Origin: Luteimonas sp. MC1572
GTDB taxonomy: Bacteria; Pseudomonadota; Gammaproteobacteria; Xanthomonadales; Xanthomonadaceae
Direction: 5' to 3'
DNA: 64,000 nt
Assembly (NCBI RefSeq): GCF_016615815.1
Contig: NZ_CP067112.1
Coordinates: 1,736,001-1,800,000 of the forward strand
Below the pieces are notes generated by a model. It made no database searches. It was not told the DNA's origin and saw nothing but the letters and a program-made list of their open reading frames with translations. The position numbers and the translations under genes were made by a program. The number at the start of each line of letters is the position of its first letter. The first letter of the stretch is position 1. Below, one piece after another: positions 31,654 to 40,874 of this stretch.

Positions 31654-32495
31654 GCCTCTTCACGCGGCTCACCTACCTGCTTCCCCACCGCCTGGCGTCG
31701 TCGTTGGCGCGCCGCCTGGCGTACTCCGACCACCCGCGCGTCAGCCGCTGGCTGATCGACACCGTGGTCGAGCGCTTCAAGGTCGACCTGGATGAAGCGG
31801 CGCAGCCCGACCCGGCCGCCTACCCGACCTTCAACGCATTCTTTACGCGGGCCCTGCGCCCGGGCGTGCGCGTGGCCGATCCCGACCCGGCGGCGCTGGT
31901 GATGCCGGCGGATGGCCGCATCAGCCAGTGCGGCGCCATCGAGGGCGGCCGCATCTTCCAGGCCAAGGGGCAGTCGTTCACCGCCGCCGAGCTGCTGGGC
32001 GATGCCGTGGCGGCCGCGCCCTACCGCGACGGCCTGTTCGCCACCGTGTACCTGTCGCCGCGCGACTACCACCGCGTGCACATGCCCTGGAGCGGGCGCC
32101 TGATGCGCACCGTGCACGTGCCCGGCCGGTTGTTCAGCGTCGGCCCGGCCGCGGTCGCGCACGTACCGCGCCTGTTCGCGCGCAACGAGCGCCTGGTCTG
32201 CCACTTCGACACCGACTTCGGGCCGATGGCGGTGGTGATGGTCGGCGCGCTGCTGGTGTCGGGCGTGGAGACCGTCTGGAGCGGCGAGGAGATCCCGGCC
32301 TATGGCCACGCCGTCACCAGCAAGGAATACGGCGGCAAGGCGGTGGAGTTGCGCCGGTTCGAGGAAATGGCGCGCTTCAACTACGGCTCCACGGTGATCG
32401 TGCTGCTGCCGCCGGGCGTGGCGGAACTCGCCCCCGGGCTGGTTCCGGAAGGCCCCGTGCGGCTTGGCGAGCGCCTGGCGACGCGCCTCGACTGA
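31650..32495 (+). CDS. psd: Phosphatidylserine decarboxylase proenzyme
   Basis: Psd makes phosphatidylethanolamine from phosphatidylserine at the inner membrane. The proenzyme cleaves itself, and the Ser becomes a pyruvoyl group. The 281-residue protein shows the self-cleavage triad: D88 in 'PADGR', H144 in 'YHRVHMP' and S247 in the 'NYGSTVIVL' cleavage site, which replaces the LGST of E. coli. It is translationally coupled to the SCO gene (ATGA overlap). A deaD promoter candidate follows. Confidence 0.95.
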   Translation: MSLFTRLTYLLPHRLASSLARRLAYSDHPRVSRWLIDTVVERFKVDLDEAAQPDPAAYPTFNAFFTRALRPGVRVADPDPAALVMPADGRISQCGAIEGGRIFQAKGQSFTAAELLGDAVAAAPYRDGLFATVYLSPRDYHRVHMPWSGRLMRTVHVPGRLFSVGPAAVAHVPRLFARNERLVCHFDTDFGPMAVVMVGALLVSGVETVWSGEEIPAYGHAVTSKEYGGKAVELRRFEEMARFNYGSTVIVLLPPGVAELAPGLVPEGPVRLGERLATRLD

Positions 32496-32515
32496 AGGCT
32501 CCTTCGCGACGGCAT

Positions 32516-32545
32516 TACTCAGGCTCGCTGCAGGGCGCGTAGAAT
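32516..32545 (+). promoter_or_regulatory. Promoter candidate of the DEAD-box helicase gene
   Basis: TAGAAT (32540-32545, five of six bases) follows a weak TTACTC -35 after 18 bases. The -10 sits in the loop of an inverted repeat (CAGGGCGC and GCGCCCCCTG). The leader to the ATG is about 40 bases. Confidence 0.4.
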
Positions 32546-32588
32546 GCGCCCCCTGCAAGGCCGTCCCGGCCCCGCCCAAGGCCGACTG

Positions 32589-34517
32589 ATGAGCACCGAC
32601 GCCGCTACCCCCGCTACCCCCACATTCTCCGACCTCGGCCTGCCCGGCTCGCTGCTGCAGGCACTGACCGCAGTCGGCTACGAGACGCCCTCGCCCATCC
32701 AGGCGGCCACCATCCCGCCGCTGCTGGCCGGCCGCGACGTGCTTGGCCAGGCGCAGACCGGCACCGGCAAGACCGCCGCGTTCGCGCTGCCCGCGCTGGC
32801 GCGCATCGACCCCGCGCAGCGCAAGCCGCAGGTCCTGGTGCTGGCGCCGACCCGCGAACTGGCGATCCAGGTGGCCGAGGCGTTCCAGAAGTACGCCGCG
32901 CACCTGCCCGGCTTCCAGGTCCTGCCGATCTACGGCGGCCAAGGCTATGCACCGCAGCTGTCGGCGCTGAAGCGCGGCGTGCAGGTGATCGTCGGCACGC
33001 CCGGCCGCGTCATCGACCACCTCAACCGTGGATCGCTGGACCTGTCCGAGCTGCGCTGCCTGGTGCTGGACGAAGCCGACGAGATGCTGCGCATGGGCTT
33101 CATCGACGACGTCGAGGCCGTGCTGAAGAAGACCCCGGAGACGCGCCAGGTGGCGCTGTTCTCGGCCACCATGCCGCAGCAGATCCGGCGCATCGCGCAG
33201 ACCTACCTGAAGGACCCGGTGGAGATCGCCATCAAGGCGACCACCACCACCGCGGCCAATATCCGCCAGCGCTACTGGATGGTCAGCGGCACCAACAAGC
33301 TCGATGCGCTCACCCGCATCCTCGAAGCCGAACCCTTCGACGGCATGCTGGTGTTCGCGCGCACCAAGCTCGGCACCCAGGAACTGGCCGAGAAGCTCGC
33401 GGCGCGCGGCCTGTCCGCGGCCGCGATCCACGGCGACGTGGAGCAGAAGCAGCGCGAGAAGATGGTGCAGTCGCTGAAGGACGGGCGCATCGACATCCTG
33501 GTGGCGACCGACGTCGCCGCGCGCGGGCTCGACGTCGACCGCATCAGCCACGTGCTGAACTACGACATTCCCTACGACACCGAAAGTTACGTGCACCGCA
33601 TCGGCCGCACCGGTCGGGCCGGGCGCAGCGGCGAGGCGATCCTGTTCGTGGCGCCGCGCGAGCGCGGCATGCTGGGCGCGATCGAGCGCGCCACGCGGCA
33701 GAAGATCGAGCCGATGCAGCTGCCCAGCGTGGCCATGGTCAACGACCAGCGCGTCGCGCGTTTCCTCGGCCGCATCGGCGAGGCGCTGGAGTCCGACGCC
33801 GACCTGGCGATGTACCGCGGCCTGGTGGAACGCTACGAAAGCGAACACAACGTGCCGATGGTGGAGATCGCCGCGGCGCTGGCCAAGATGGTGCAGGGCG
33901 ACACGCCGCTGCTGCTGGTGGCCCCGCCCGAGCGCGCCCAGTACGAGCGCCCGCAACACGAGCGTTCGCAGGGCCCGCGCCCGCCGCGCGACGACAGCTA
34001 CGCGCCGCGTGGCCGCGAGCAGGCGCCTCGTCATGAGCGTGCCCCGCATTCCGCCGCCGGCGGCGAGCCCGGCGCGGCCTCTTTCGACCGCGCACCGCGC
34101 CCGCCGCGCGATGCGCCCGACGTCGGCATGGAGACCTTCCGCATCGAGGTGGGCCACAGCCATGGCGTGCAGCCGGGCAACATCGTCGGCGCGATCGCCA
34201 ACGAGGCCGACCTCGAGAGCCGCTACATCGGCCGCATCGACATCCGCGACGACTACAGCCTGGTCGACCTGCCGCAGGGCATGCCGCACGAGCTGATGGA
34301 ACATCTGAAAAAGGTGTACGTGGGCGGGCAGCCGCTGAAGATCCGCCGTGCCGAGCCCGCCGATTCCGCCGGTGGCAACGCAGGCCGTCCGGGCAAGCGC
34401 CCGTTCTCGCCGCGTCCGCCGGGTGACCGTCCGCGGCCTGCCGGCGCGCGCGGCCCGCGCCCGCCGTTCCCGCCGCGCACTCCGCACCGCAAGGGTCCGC
34501 CGCGCGGCGAAGGCTGA
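32589..34517 (+). CDS. deaD: ATP-dependent RNA helicase DeaD
   Basis: DeaD/CsdA helps ribosome assembly and mRNA unwinding, especially in the cold. The 642-residue protein has the Q motif, Walker A at 55-62, the DEAD box at 161-164, the SAT motif in 'LFSATMPQQ' and 'HRIGRTGRAGR' of motif VI. A DbpA-type RNA-binding domain follows at about 513-590. A disordered Arg/Pro/Glu-rich linker (about 440-510) and an Arg/Pro-rich C-terminal tail flank that domain. The gene is single, with its own promoter candidate. Confidence 0.94.
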   Translation: MSTDAATPATPTFSDLGLPGSLLQALTAVGYETPSPIQAATIPPLLAGRDVLGQAQTGTGKTAAFALPALARIDPAQRKPQVLVLAPTRELAIQVAEAFQKYAAHLPGFQVLPIYGGQGYAPQLSALKRGVQVIVGTPGRVIDHLNRGSLDLSELRCLVLDEADEMLRMGFIDDVEAVLKKTPETRQVALFSATMPQQIRRIAQTYLKDPVEIAIKATTTTAANIRQRYWMVSGTNKLDALTRILEAEPFDGMLVFARTKLGTQELAEKLAARGLSAAAIHGDVEQKQREKMVQSLKDGRIDILVATDVAARGLDVDRISHVLNYDIPYDTESYVHRIGRTGRAGRSGEAILFVAPRERGMLGAIERATRQKIEPMQLPSVAMVNDQRVARFLGRIGEALESDADLAMYRGLVERYESEHNVPMVEIAAALAKMVQGDTPLLLVAPPERAQYERPQHERSQGPRPPRDDSYAPRGREQAPRHERAPHSAAGGEPGAASFDRAPRPPRDAPDVGMETFRIEVGHSHGVQPGNIVGAIANEADLESRYIGRIDIRDDYSLVDLPQGMPHELMEHLKKVYVGGQPLKIRRAEPADSAGGNAGRPGKRPFSPRPPGDRPRPAGARGPRPPFPPRTPHRKGPPRGEG

Positions 34518-34540
34518 GTTCGGCGGGCGGTTTGCCCGCA

Positions 34541-34574
34541 CCCGGCGACGCGTGGCCTGCCGCGCGTCGGCGGG
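34541..34574. terminator. Hairpin between convergent genes
   Basis: An inverted repeat of 7 bp (CGACGCG and CGCGTCG), extended by 4 more pairs after one mismatch, lies between the end of deaD and the end of the minus-strand trhO unit. There is no T run on either side. It may serve both strands. Confidence 0.35.
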
Positions 34575-34578
34575 CGGC

Positions 34579-34755
34579 TCAGGGGCCCAGGACGTGGATC
34601 ACTTCGGCCAGCTCCGGCCAGCCGAACAGCGGCGCCAGGAACCAGTACGCCGCCACCACCACCACGATCCACAGCACGATCTTCATCACCACGCCGACCA
34701 CCTTGAACAGCAGGTAGAGGCCGATGATCACGGCCATCAGGCCAAGCCAGCTCAT
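34579..34755 (-). CDS. Small inner-membrane protein, unknown
   Basis: This 58-residue protein is nearly all hydrophobic from residue 4 to 50, with one long or two short membrane segments around 'LFKVVGVVMKIVLWIVVVV', and a short C-terminal end with Pro and Gly. I do not recognise a family. Its ATG overlaps the trhO stop by four bases (ATGA), so it is translated with trhO. The high GC3 and coupling support a real gene. Confidence 0.7.
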   Translation of the reverse strand: MSWLGLMAVIIGLYLLFKVVGVVMKIVLWIVVVVAAYWFLAPLFGWPELAEVIHVLGP

Positions 34756-35489
34756 GCGGTGGCCTTCATGGGCCGCAGCGCAGGATCCAGCGCGATGCGT
34801 GCGTCGAACACGAAACAGTTGCCGTCGTAGCCGTGGCCGCCGACTTCGTCGAAATACCCCAGGATCCCGCCCTCCAGCTGCACCGCATGCGCGAAACCGT
34901 TCGCGCGCATCCACGGCACCGCCTTCTCGCAGCGGATGCCGCCTGTGCAGAAGCCGACCACGGTGGCGTCGGCGAGCGCATCGCGATGCGCATCCAGGGC
35001 CTGCGGCAGGTCGGTGAAGTTGTCGATCGGCAGCGCGAGCGCGCCTCTGAAGCTGCCGTGGCCGACCTCTTCGCGATTGCGCGTATCGAGCAGCACCACG
35101 CGGCGACCGGCGTCGTCGCACCCCGCATCCAGCCAGCGCGCGAGCGTGTGCGGCGCGACCGAGGGCGCGCGCCCATCCAGCGGCGAGGCATCCTCGCGGC
35201 GGAAACTGATGATCTCCGGCTTCACCTTGACCTTCAGGCGCGCGAACGGCGCGTCCGCGCTGTGGCTGCGCTTGGCGTGCAGCGCGGCGAAACGCGGGTC
35301 CTCGCGAAGCGCGCCGAGGAAGGCATCGACCGCGCCTCCGGCGCCGGCAAGGAACAGGTTGATGCCCTCGCCCGCGACCAGCACGGTCCCGAGCAGGCCA
35401 TCGGAAATCGCGCGCGCGCGCACGCGGTCGGCGACCACGCAAGGGTCGTCGATGGCAACGAAGTGATAGGCGGCAATGCTCGTATACAT
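34752..35489 (-). CDS. trhO: tRNA uridine(34) hydroxylase TrhO (rhodanese family)
   Basis: TrhO (YceA) hydroxylates U34 of tRNAs to 5-hydroxyuridine. The 245-residue protein has the N-terminal acylphosphatase-like domain with 'VAGEGINLFLAG' and a rhodanese domain with 'VVLLDTRNREEV'. The active-site loop 'GFCTGGIRCEKA' contains C181 and C187. The C-terminal zinc-like extension of some homologues is absent. It starts 122 bases from the divergently transcribed flavoprotein gene. Confidence 0.92.
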   Translation of the reverse strand: MYTSIAAYHFVAIDDPCVVADRVRARAISDGLLGTVLVAGEGINLFLAGAGGAVDAFLGALREDPRFAALHAKRSHSADAPFARLKVKVKPEIISFRREDASPLDGRAPSVAPHTLARWLDAGCDDAGRRVVLLDTRNREEVGHGSFRGALALPIDNFTDLPQALDAHRDALADATVVGFCTGGIRCEKAVPWMRANGFAHAVQLEGGILGYFDEVGGHGYDGNCFVFDARIALDPALRPMKATA

Positions 35490-35610
35490 CGCGGCATTCT
35501 ACGTTCGCCAAGCTATCCTTTGCCGCAATGAGCAGCTTCCCGGGCCACCGCGCCAGCGTCGACGGCGACGCGATCCGACACACCATCCACCCTCACCGGC
35601 TGCGCGCGGC

Positions 35611-36792
35611 ATGAGCGACGCCTGCGACGTGCTGGTGATCGGCGCCGGCGCCGCCGGCCTGATGTGCGCGGCCACTGCCGGCCAGCGCGGCCGCCGCGTG
35701 CGCGTGGTCGAGCGCGCCAACAAGGTCGGCAAGAAGATCCTGATGTCGGGCGGCGGGCGCTGCAATTTCACCAACACCGGCACCACCCCGGCCAATTTTC
35801 TCTCGGCCAACCCGCACTTCTGCAAGTCGGCGCTGGCGCGCTACACGCCGGCGGATTTCATCGCCCTGGTCGACCGCCATGGCATCGCCTGGCACGAGAA
35901 GGAACTCGGCCAGCTGTTCTGCGACGAGTCCTCGAAGCTCATCGTGGCGATGTTGCTGGACGAGTGCGCGCAGGCCGGCGTGGCGATGGACGTGGGCTGC
36001 GACGTGCATGCCGTACAGCGCGCGGGCGACGGCTTCGTGGTCGAGACCGATCGCGGCCGGATCACCGCGCAGTCGCTGGTCGTGGCCAGCGGCGCGCTGT
36101 CGATCCCGAGCCTTGGCGGCAGCGGCTTCGGGTACACGCTGGCGCGCCAGTTCGGCCATGCGGTGTTGCCCACGCGCGCCGGCCTGGTGCCGCTGACGCT
36201 CAGTGGCGTGCACGCCGAACGCCTCGATGGCCTGAGCGGCCTCTCGCTGCCGGTCGAGGCGGCGAGCCGCGGACAGGCCTTCCGCAATGCCATGCTGATT
36301 ACCCATCGCGGCCTCAGCGGGCCGTCGATGCTGCAGGTATCGTCGTACTGGGAGCCCGGCGGGGCGCTGGCCATCGACCTGCTGCCGGGAGTCGACGCAC
36401 CCGCCCTGCTGCGCACCGCGCGCGCCGAGCGGCCTGCGACCGAACTGCGCACGCTGCTGTCCGAACACCTGCCGCGGCGCTTCGCGCAGCGGCTGTGCGA
36501 GCACTGGATGGAGAGCCGGCCACTGCGCCAGTACAGCGATCGCGAACTGGCCACATTGGCGGCAACGCTGGCGAACTGGCCGATCGTCGCCAGCGGCACC
36601 GAGGGCTACCGCACCGCCGAGGTCACCTTGGGCGGCGTGGACACCGACGGACTGTCGTCATCGACAATGATGTCGCGCACCGTGCCCGGCCTGTTCTTCG
36701 TCGGCGAGGTGGTCGACGTCACCGGCTGGCTGGGCGGCTACAACTTCCAGTGGGCGTGGGCGTCAGGACACGCAGCCGGCGAGGTCGCCTGA
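35611..36792 (+). CDS. HI0933/YhiN family flavoprotein
   Basis: The 393-residue protein is a predicted FAD-dependent oxidoreductase of the HI0933 family. It has the dinucleotide motif 'VLVIGAGAAGLMCAATAG', the family signature 'KKILMSGGGRCNFTNTG' and the C-terminal 'FFVGEVVDVTGWLGGYNFQ'. The function of the family is not established; it is cytoplasmic by lack of a signal. A second, more distant member lies at 51618-52895. It is convergent with the lipoprotein gene, eight bases apart. Confidence 0.9.
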   Translation: MSDACDVLVIGAGAAGLMCAATAGQRGRRVRVVERANKVGKKILMSGGGRCNFTNTGTTPANFLSANPHFCKSALARYTPADFIALVDRHGIAWHEKELGQLFCDESSKLIVAMLLDECAQAGVAMDVGCDVHAVQRAGDGFVVETDRGRITAQSLVVASGALSIPSLGGSGFGYTLARQFGHAVLPTRAGLVPLTLSGVHAERLDGLSGLSLPVEAASRGQAFRNAMLITHRGLSGPSMLQVSSYWEPGGALAIDLLPGVDAPALLRTARAERPATELRTLLSEHLPRRFAQRLCEHWMESRPLRQYSDRELATLAATLANWPIVASGTEGYRTAEVTLGGVDTDGLSSSTMMSRTVPGLFFVGEVVDVTGWLGGYNFQWAWASGHAAGEVA

Positions 36793-36799
36793 CCCGGCC

Positions 36800-37447
36800 T
36801 CAGGGCTTGGCGAGGTAGAACGTGGAGGCGCACAGCGCCGTATCGGTGGCGGTGGCGGCCGGGATGCCGCCGCCTTCCAGCGCCAGCAGCTTGACCAGCC
36901 GGTAGTCGCCTTCGATGTAGCTGGCCAGCGCAAGGTAGCCGGTCGCGTTGCGGCCGCAGAACGCGTTGTCCGGCCGCGTGGTCGGGCGGGATTCGTCGAT
37001 CACCCGGCGCAGCTCCACGGGCTGGCCGGCGTCCATCATCATCACGTCCGCATAGCGCTGGCCGGCGGCGAACTCGTCGCCGCCGCGCACGATCGCCACG
37101 CGTTCGGTGAGGAAGCTCGCGCCATTGGCCCCGGTGATGCGGCCGTCCTCGATCTCGACAACGCCGGTCATGGCCTCGGCCACCGGGTTGCCGGGCTCGA
37201 ACCTGCCCAGCGCCAACGGCCGCAGGGTGGGCGGCGCGGCGCGCTCGATGGTGGCGTTGGCGGTGTCGGGCTCGAGGGCTTCGCGCGGCACGGGCGGCGG
37301 CGCGCTGGTCGCGGGAGGCTGGCCGGCGGTGGTGACGGGGGCTTCGCTGCCGCCGCAGGCGACCAGGGCGAGCGCGATCAGCGCGAGGGCGAACGTGGGT
37401 CGTGGATTCAAGGAGATGCCAGGGAGCGGGAAGCGACGCCCGATCAT
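36800..37447 (-). CDS. Predicted lipoprotein, unknown function
   Basis: This 215-residue protein has a lipoprotein signal with the lipobox 'ALALVACGG', so mature Cys at residue 31. A Pro/Ala/Thr-rich linker follows, then a folded domain from about 75 on. Two Cys residues remain in the mature domain ('NAFCGRNATGY' and 'TALCASTFYL') and could form a disulfide. No family is recognised. The ATG at 37447 gives a slightly long signal; a TTG 36 bases downstream would give a standard one. Confidence 0.7.
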   Translation of the reverse strand: MIGRRFPLPGISLNPRPTFALALIALALVACGGSEAPVTTAGQPPATSAPPPVPREALEPDTANATIERAAPPTLRPLALGRFEPGNPVAEAMTGVVEIEDGRITGANGASFLTERVAIVRGGDEFAAGQRYADVMMMDAGQPVELRRVIDESRPTTRPDNAFCGRNATGYLALASYIEGDYRLVKLLALEGGGIPAATATDTALCASTFYLAKP

Positions 37448-37488
37448 AAACGCGTGGCGTTCGACTCGCGTTAGTTGCGCACCTGCCG

Positions 37489-38307
37489 CTATTGCGCCTC
37501 GGGCAGCGCGGGCGTGCTTTCGCTGAGGATGCGCAGGCTTTCAGCCTGGCGGATGCGGCGCTGTTCCAGCTCCGCCGCGTCCGTCGCGTCCGCGACGGCG
37601 GCCGGGTGCAGGGCGCGTCCCGGCAGCACCCTGCCGCCGGCGGCCTGCAGTAACGCGTCGCCCGGCACGTTGGCCGCACACTCGGCAGCGAGTGGCGATG
37701 CCGGGCGGCCGCCGCCGGCCGCGACGTCCTGCACGGTGATCGCCACGCCTGTGACATCACCATGGGCGCCAAGCCGGCGACAGGCCTCGGAAATCGTCTG
37801 GTAGCCGCTCATGCCGGCGCCGGACGTCACCACCACCATGCTCATCCGATCCACCCAGCCTGCCGCGCGCACCCCGGGGATCGCTTCAACCTCGCGCCGC
37901 GCGGCCTCGCGGCGGATCGCACTGCCGCGGTCGGCCAGGATCGCGTCGCGGTGCGAACCGGCATCGAGGTCGGCACGCCTCGCCACGTCCTGGCCATCGT
38001 TGCCGGGTCCGGCGCCACCACCGATCGTGGCGATCGGCTCGGCGGCAGCGGCGACGTCCGCCGTCGCGTGCGGCGGGGCCGGAAACGGCGCGACGGCAAC
38101 GGGTGATGCGAAGGGCACGGATGCCACCGGCGCAGCCGGTGGATCGGCGGCTCCCGGCCCGATCCAGTCGCGCACGCTGCGGTAGCCGAGCCACGGCAGC
38201 ACCACCAGCAGGACCACGACCACCCAGAACACCTTGCGGGCACGGCGCCGGCGCTGGTGGGCGGCGCGATCCGGCCAATGTGGCTGCCGGGACGCCTTGC
38301 CGCTCAC
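37489..38307 (-). CDS. Predicted membrane-anchored protein, unknown
   Basis: The 272-residue model has a basic N-terminus, one membrane helix (about residues 24-42) and a Pro/Ala-rich linker, then a domain from about 100. The segment 'RMSMVVVTSGAGMSGYQTI' is the best-structured part. I recognise no family. The GTG start is chosen because it overlaps the stop of the upstream gene as GTGA; an in-frame GTG 15 bases upstream is possible. It probably acts at the inner membrane with its C-terminus outside. Confidence 0.65.
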   Translation of the reverse strand: MSGKASRQPHWPDRAAHQRRRRARKVFWVVVVLLVVLPWLGYRSVRDWIGPGAADPPAAPVASVPFASPVAVAPFPAPPHATADVAAAAEPIATIGGGAGPGNDGQDVARRADLDAGSHRDAILADRGSAIRREAARREVEAIPGVRAAGWVDRMSMVVVTSGAGMSGYQTISEACRRLGAHGDVTGVAITVQDVAAGGGRPASPLAAECAANVPGDALLQAAGGRVLPGRALHPAAVADATDAAELEQRRIRQAESLRILSESTPALPEAQ

Positions 38308-38678
38308 GTCCAGGCGCGCCACAGCAACATCACCGGCAGGGCGACCAGCGCGAGCAACAGGACGATGCCGATCGCGGTCACCAGCACGCGCAGCGGCTCG
38401 GCGCGTGCGACGTCGCGGAGCGTCTCCGCACGGCCTTCGCGAAGCTCCAGCGCGCGCGCTTCCCGCGCCTGCGCCTGGCGCCGCGCCTGGTATTCGTCCA
38501 TGAGCCGTCGCGCCTTCGGAAAGTCGGCGTCGTCGCTGACCCAGATGCCGCCGTACGAAATCCCCCAGCGGCTGGGCAGTGTTTCGTGGAACGCGATCGC
38601 GTGCGCCTCGAGGAACGCGCGCACGTCGTCGGCTTCGTCGTCGGGCACCATCCGCATGTTGAGGAGCAGCTTGGCCAT
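38304..38678 (-). CDS. DUF6164-like protein
   Basis: The 124-residue protein opens with 'MAKLLLNMRMVPDDEADDVR', followed by a 'ETLPSRWGISYGGIWVSDD' stretch that I associate from memory with the DUF6164 family. That family is widespread in Xanthomonadaceae and pseudomonads, and its function is unknown. A membrane helix lies at about 98-118. The N-terminal half looks like a small ferredoxin-like regulatory fold. It overlaps the next gene by four bases, which suggests a two-gene unit. Confidence 0.72.
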   Translation of the reverse strand: MAKLLLNMRMVPDDEADDVRAFLEAHAIAFHETLPSRWGISYGGIWVSDDADFPKARRLMDEYQARRQAQAREARALELREGRAETLRDVARAEPLRVLVTAIGIVLLLALVALPVMLLWRAWT

Positions 38679-38706
38679 GGGCGCAAGGATACCCGGCGCG
38701 GATGTC

Positions 38707-40557
38707 TCAGAACGCGGTCACGCGGCGTCTCTCGCCGGCACGCATCGACACGGGGGCGTCCAGGTGCGCTGGCGCCAGGTGGGCGTCGGCCACCTGCAGC
38801 GCGGCGGGCACGGGGATCTCGTACAGGCAGACGCGGTTGCGACCGCCGCGCTTGGCGCGATAGAGCATGCGGTCGGCGTGGGTCAGCAGGCGCGTCAGGT
38901 CGTATCCGGAAAGCGCGGTGGTGCTGATGCCGAAGCTCGCGGTGATGGTGAAGGCGTGCCCGCTTTCACGGCTGTCGATGGCAGCGATGCAGCGCCGGCA
39001 CTCGTCTGCGACACGCACCGCCTCGGCGCCGTCCGCGCCGGCCACCAGCAGCGCGAACTCCTCGCCACCCAGGCGCCCGAACCAGTCGACGTCGCGGCGC
39101 GACGTGGCGCAGGCCTCGACCACGCGCTGGAGTACCCAGTCACCGACGCCATGCCCGTAGTGGTCGTTGATCGACTTGAACCGGTCGAGGTCGAACATCA
39201 CCAGCGCGACGTCCTCGCCCATGCGCGCACTGCGCGCCAGCGTGGCCGCTGCGCGCTCGTTGAAGTGGTGGCGGTTGCTGATGCCGGTCAGGGCATCGGT
39301 TTCGGCCAGGCGCCGCAGCGAAACCTGCACGCGCTTGGTCTTGTAGGCCCAGAACGCGATCGAGGCCAGCAGCAACAGCAGCATCAGCACCAGCAGGCGT
39401 GAATTCTGCGCCGACTGCTCCTGGACGCGCTGCTGCAGCTGCAGCACTTCGTTCTGGCGGTTGAGCAACTCGATCTGCTGGGTCTGCTGCAGCGTCTCGT
39501 GGCTGACGATCTGATAGGCCAGTTCGCGCGCCTTCACTTCGTCGAGTTGCGCCTTGTCTGCTTCGGCGTAGAGGCGGTGGTGGGCCAGCGCCTGGACGGG
39601 GTCGTTGCGGGCCTCGGCCACGAGGTAGCGGATGCGGTATGCAGCGACGAGCGGCTTGGTGAAATCGCCACCGCCGCGATCGATCGTGGCCAGCGCGTGG
39701 GCATCGGCCCCGGCGGGGTCGCCGGCGGCCAGCTTGTACTCCGCCAGCAGCGAGTGGAACTCGCCGAGCAGCGGCGGGTAGCCGGTGCGCTCGACCTCGG
39801 GGAGATGACGTTCGAGGAGCGCGACCGCCCGCGACCGGCTGCCCTCGCCCGCCCATTTGCGCGCAAGCATGGCGCGCACCAGGTTGGCCACCACCGGCTC
39901 GCGCTCTGCGTCGCACCCGTCGATCAGCAGGTTGAACTCGCGGTCCTCGGAAGGGACCTGTTTCAACTCCTGCATCGCCTGCAGGCGGGTCTGGCCCGCA
40001 AAGCACCGGGCGCGCGGCGCCTCGGTGATGGCCAGCACGCGCTCGGCGTACTCGCGCCCGATCCGGTACTGCCCGGCCTGGTTGTGGATCACCGCCGCCA
40101 CGCCGAACACGTGCTCGCGATTGGCCTCGTCGATGTCGTCGCGTGTGAACGGCAGCACCTTGCCGAGCATGCGCAGGCCGCCAGCGAAATCGCGGGTGAT
40201 GGCGCGCGTATTGACCACGAGCGCGCCGGCGCGGACCTTCATGTTCGCACCCTGCGCGCGCTCGAACAGCGCGGTCGCCGCGGCGATGCTCTCCTCGTAG
40301 CGACCGCCGAGCGCGAGCGCGTACGCGTTGAGGTAGTCGAGGCGCTCGCCCTGCCCCACGGTCAGGTCGTCGGGCGTATTGGCGTTGAGTCCGGCGAGGA
40401 GCTCGCGGAACCTGGCCGGATTGGCGCTGCGGAGCGTGTCTGCCTGTTCGAGCAGGGCATCGAAGGTTGCCGCCGGTGCGGCATGGGCGACGTTCGCCAC
40501 CAGCCCTCCCGACAGGAGACTCGCCAACAGGCAGACCATCAGCCACTGCGTGCGCAT
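38707..40557 (-). CDS. Membrane diguanylate cyclase with periplasmic TPR-like sensor
   Basis: The 616-residue protein has a signal peptide (about 1-27), a long alpha-helical, TPR-like periplasmic region (about 30-360) and a coiled coil, then a membrane helix near 384-404 and a cytoplasmic GGDEF domain. The active site is GGEEF at residues 497-501. An RxxD inhibitory c-di-GMP site is present at 488-491, so the enzyme should be active and product-inhibited. It begins 26 bases after the stop of the putative borosin precursor and may be cotranscribed with it. The ligand is unknown. Confidence 0.88.
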   Translation of the reverse strand: MRTQWLMVCLLASLLSGGLVANVAHAAPAATFDALLEQADTLRSANPARFRELLAGLNANTPDDLTVGQGERLDYLNAYALALGGRYEESIAAATALFERAQGANMKVRAGALVVNTRAITRDFAGGLRMLGKVLPFTRDDIDEANREHVFGVAAVIHNQAGQYRIGREYAERVLAITEAPRARCFAGQTRLQAMQELKQVPSEDREFNLLIDGCDAEREPVVANLVRAMLARKWAGEGSRSRAVALLERHLPEVERTGYPPLLGEFHSLLAEYKLAAGDPAGADAHALATIDRGGGDFTKPLVAAYRIRYLVAEARNDPVQALAHHRLYAEADKAQLDEVKARELAYQIVSHETLQQTQQIELLNRQNEVLQLQQRVQEQSAQNSRLLVLMLLLLLASIAFWAYKTKRVQVSLRRLAETDALTGISNRHHFNERAAATLARSARMGEDVALVMFDLDRFKSINDHYGHGVGDWVLQRVVEACATSRRDVDWFGRLGGEEFALLVAGADGAEAVRVADECRRCIAAIDSRESGHAFTITASFGISTTALSGYDLTRLLTHADRMLYRAKRGGRNRVCLYEIPVPAALQVADAHLAPAHLDAPVSMRAGERRRVTAF

Positions 40558-40583
40558 CGTTGCGCCGACCCCGTATGTGGGAG

Positions 40584-40862
40584 TTAGCTTTCGGGTGACT
40601 CGTCCGGGGGGTCGCGCTTGTCGTCGTCGTCCGGACGATCGCGCTGCGGCTGCGCCGGCGTGTCTTCCTGGGGTGACCAGAGCTGCATCATCACGTGCTC
40701 GGGGGCGCCAAGCAAGACGGCCAGGCCCGTGCCGTCGCCGGACAGCAGCAGGGCACGCTCGGCGGGGCCGAGGCCCGACGTGGACACGCGTGCAAGCTCA
40801 TCGGCGGCCATGGCCACCGGGCACTCGCCCAGCGCCTCGAGGATACGGATCGCATTCGACAT
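40584..40862 (-). CDS. Putative split-borosin precursor peptide
   Basis: This 92-residue protein is encoded 12 bases after the borosin-type methyltransferase. Residues 1-52 look like a small helical borosin-binding domain. In particular 'GLGPAERALLLSGDGTGLAV' resembles the clasp and binding segment of known borosins (Leu-x-Pro-x-Glu-Arg-Ala-x-Leu followed by Gly-Asp). A hydrophobic stretch 'PEHVMMQLW' (54-62) follows and is the likely methylated core. The tail (63-92) is rich in Asp, Pro, Arg and Glu. The role as substrate of the neighbour is inferred from family architecture; no homology search was run. Confidence 0.75.
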   Translation of the reverse strand: MSNAIRILEALGECPVAMAADELARVSTSGLGPAERALLLSGDGTGLAVLLGAPEHVMMQLWSPQEDTPAQPQRDRPDDDDKRDPPDESPES

Positions 40863-40874
40863 CGGTGGGTCCCC

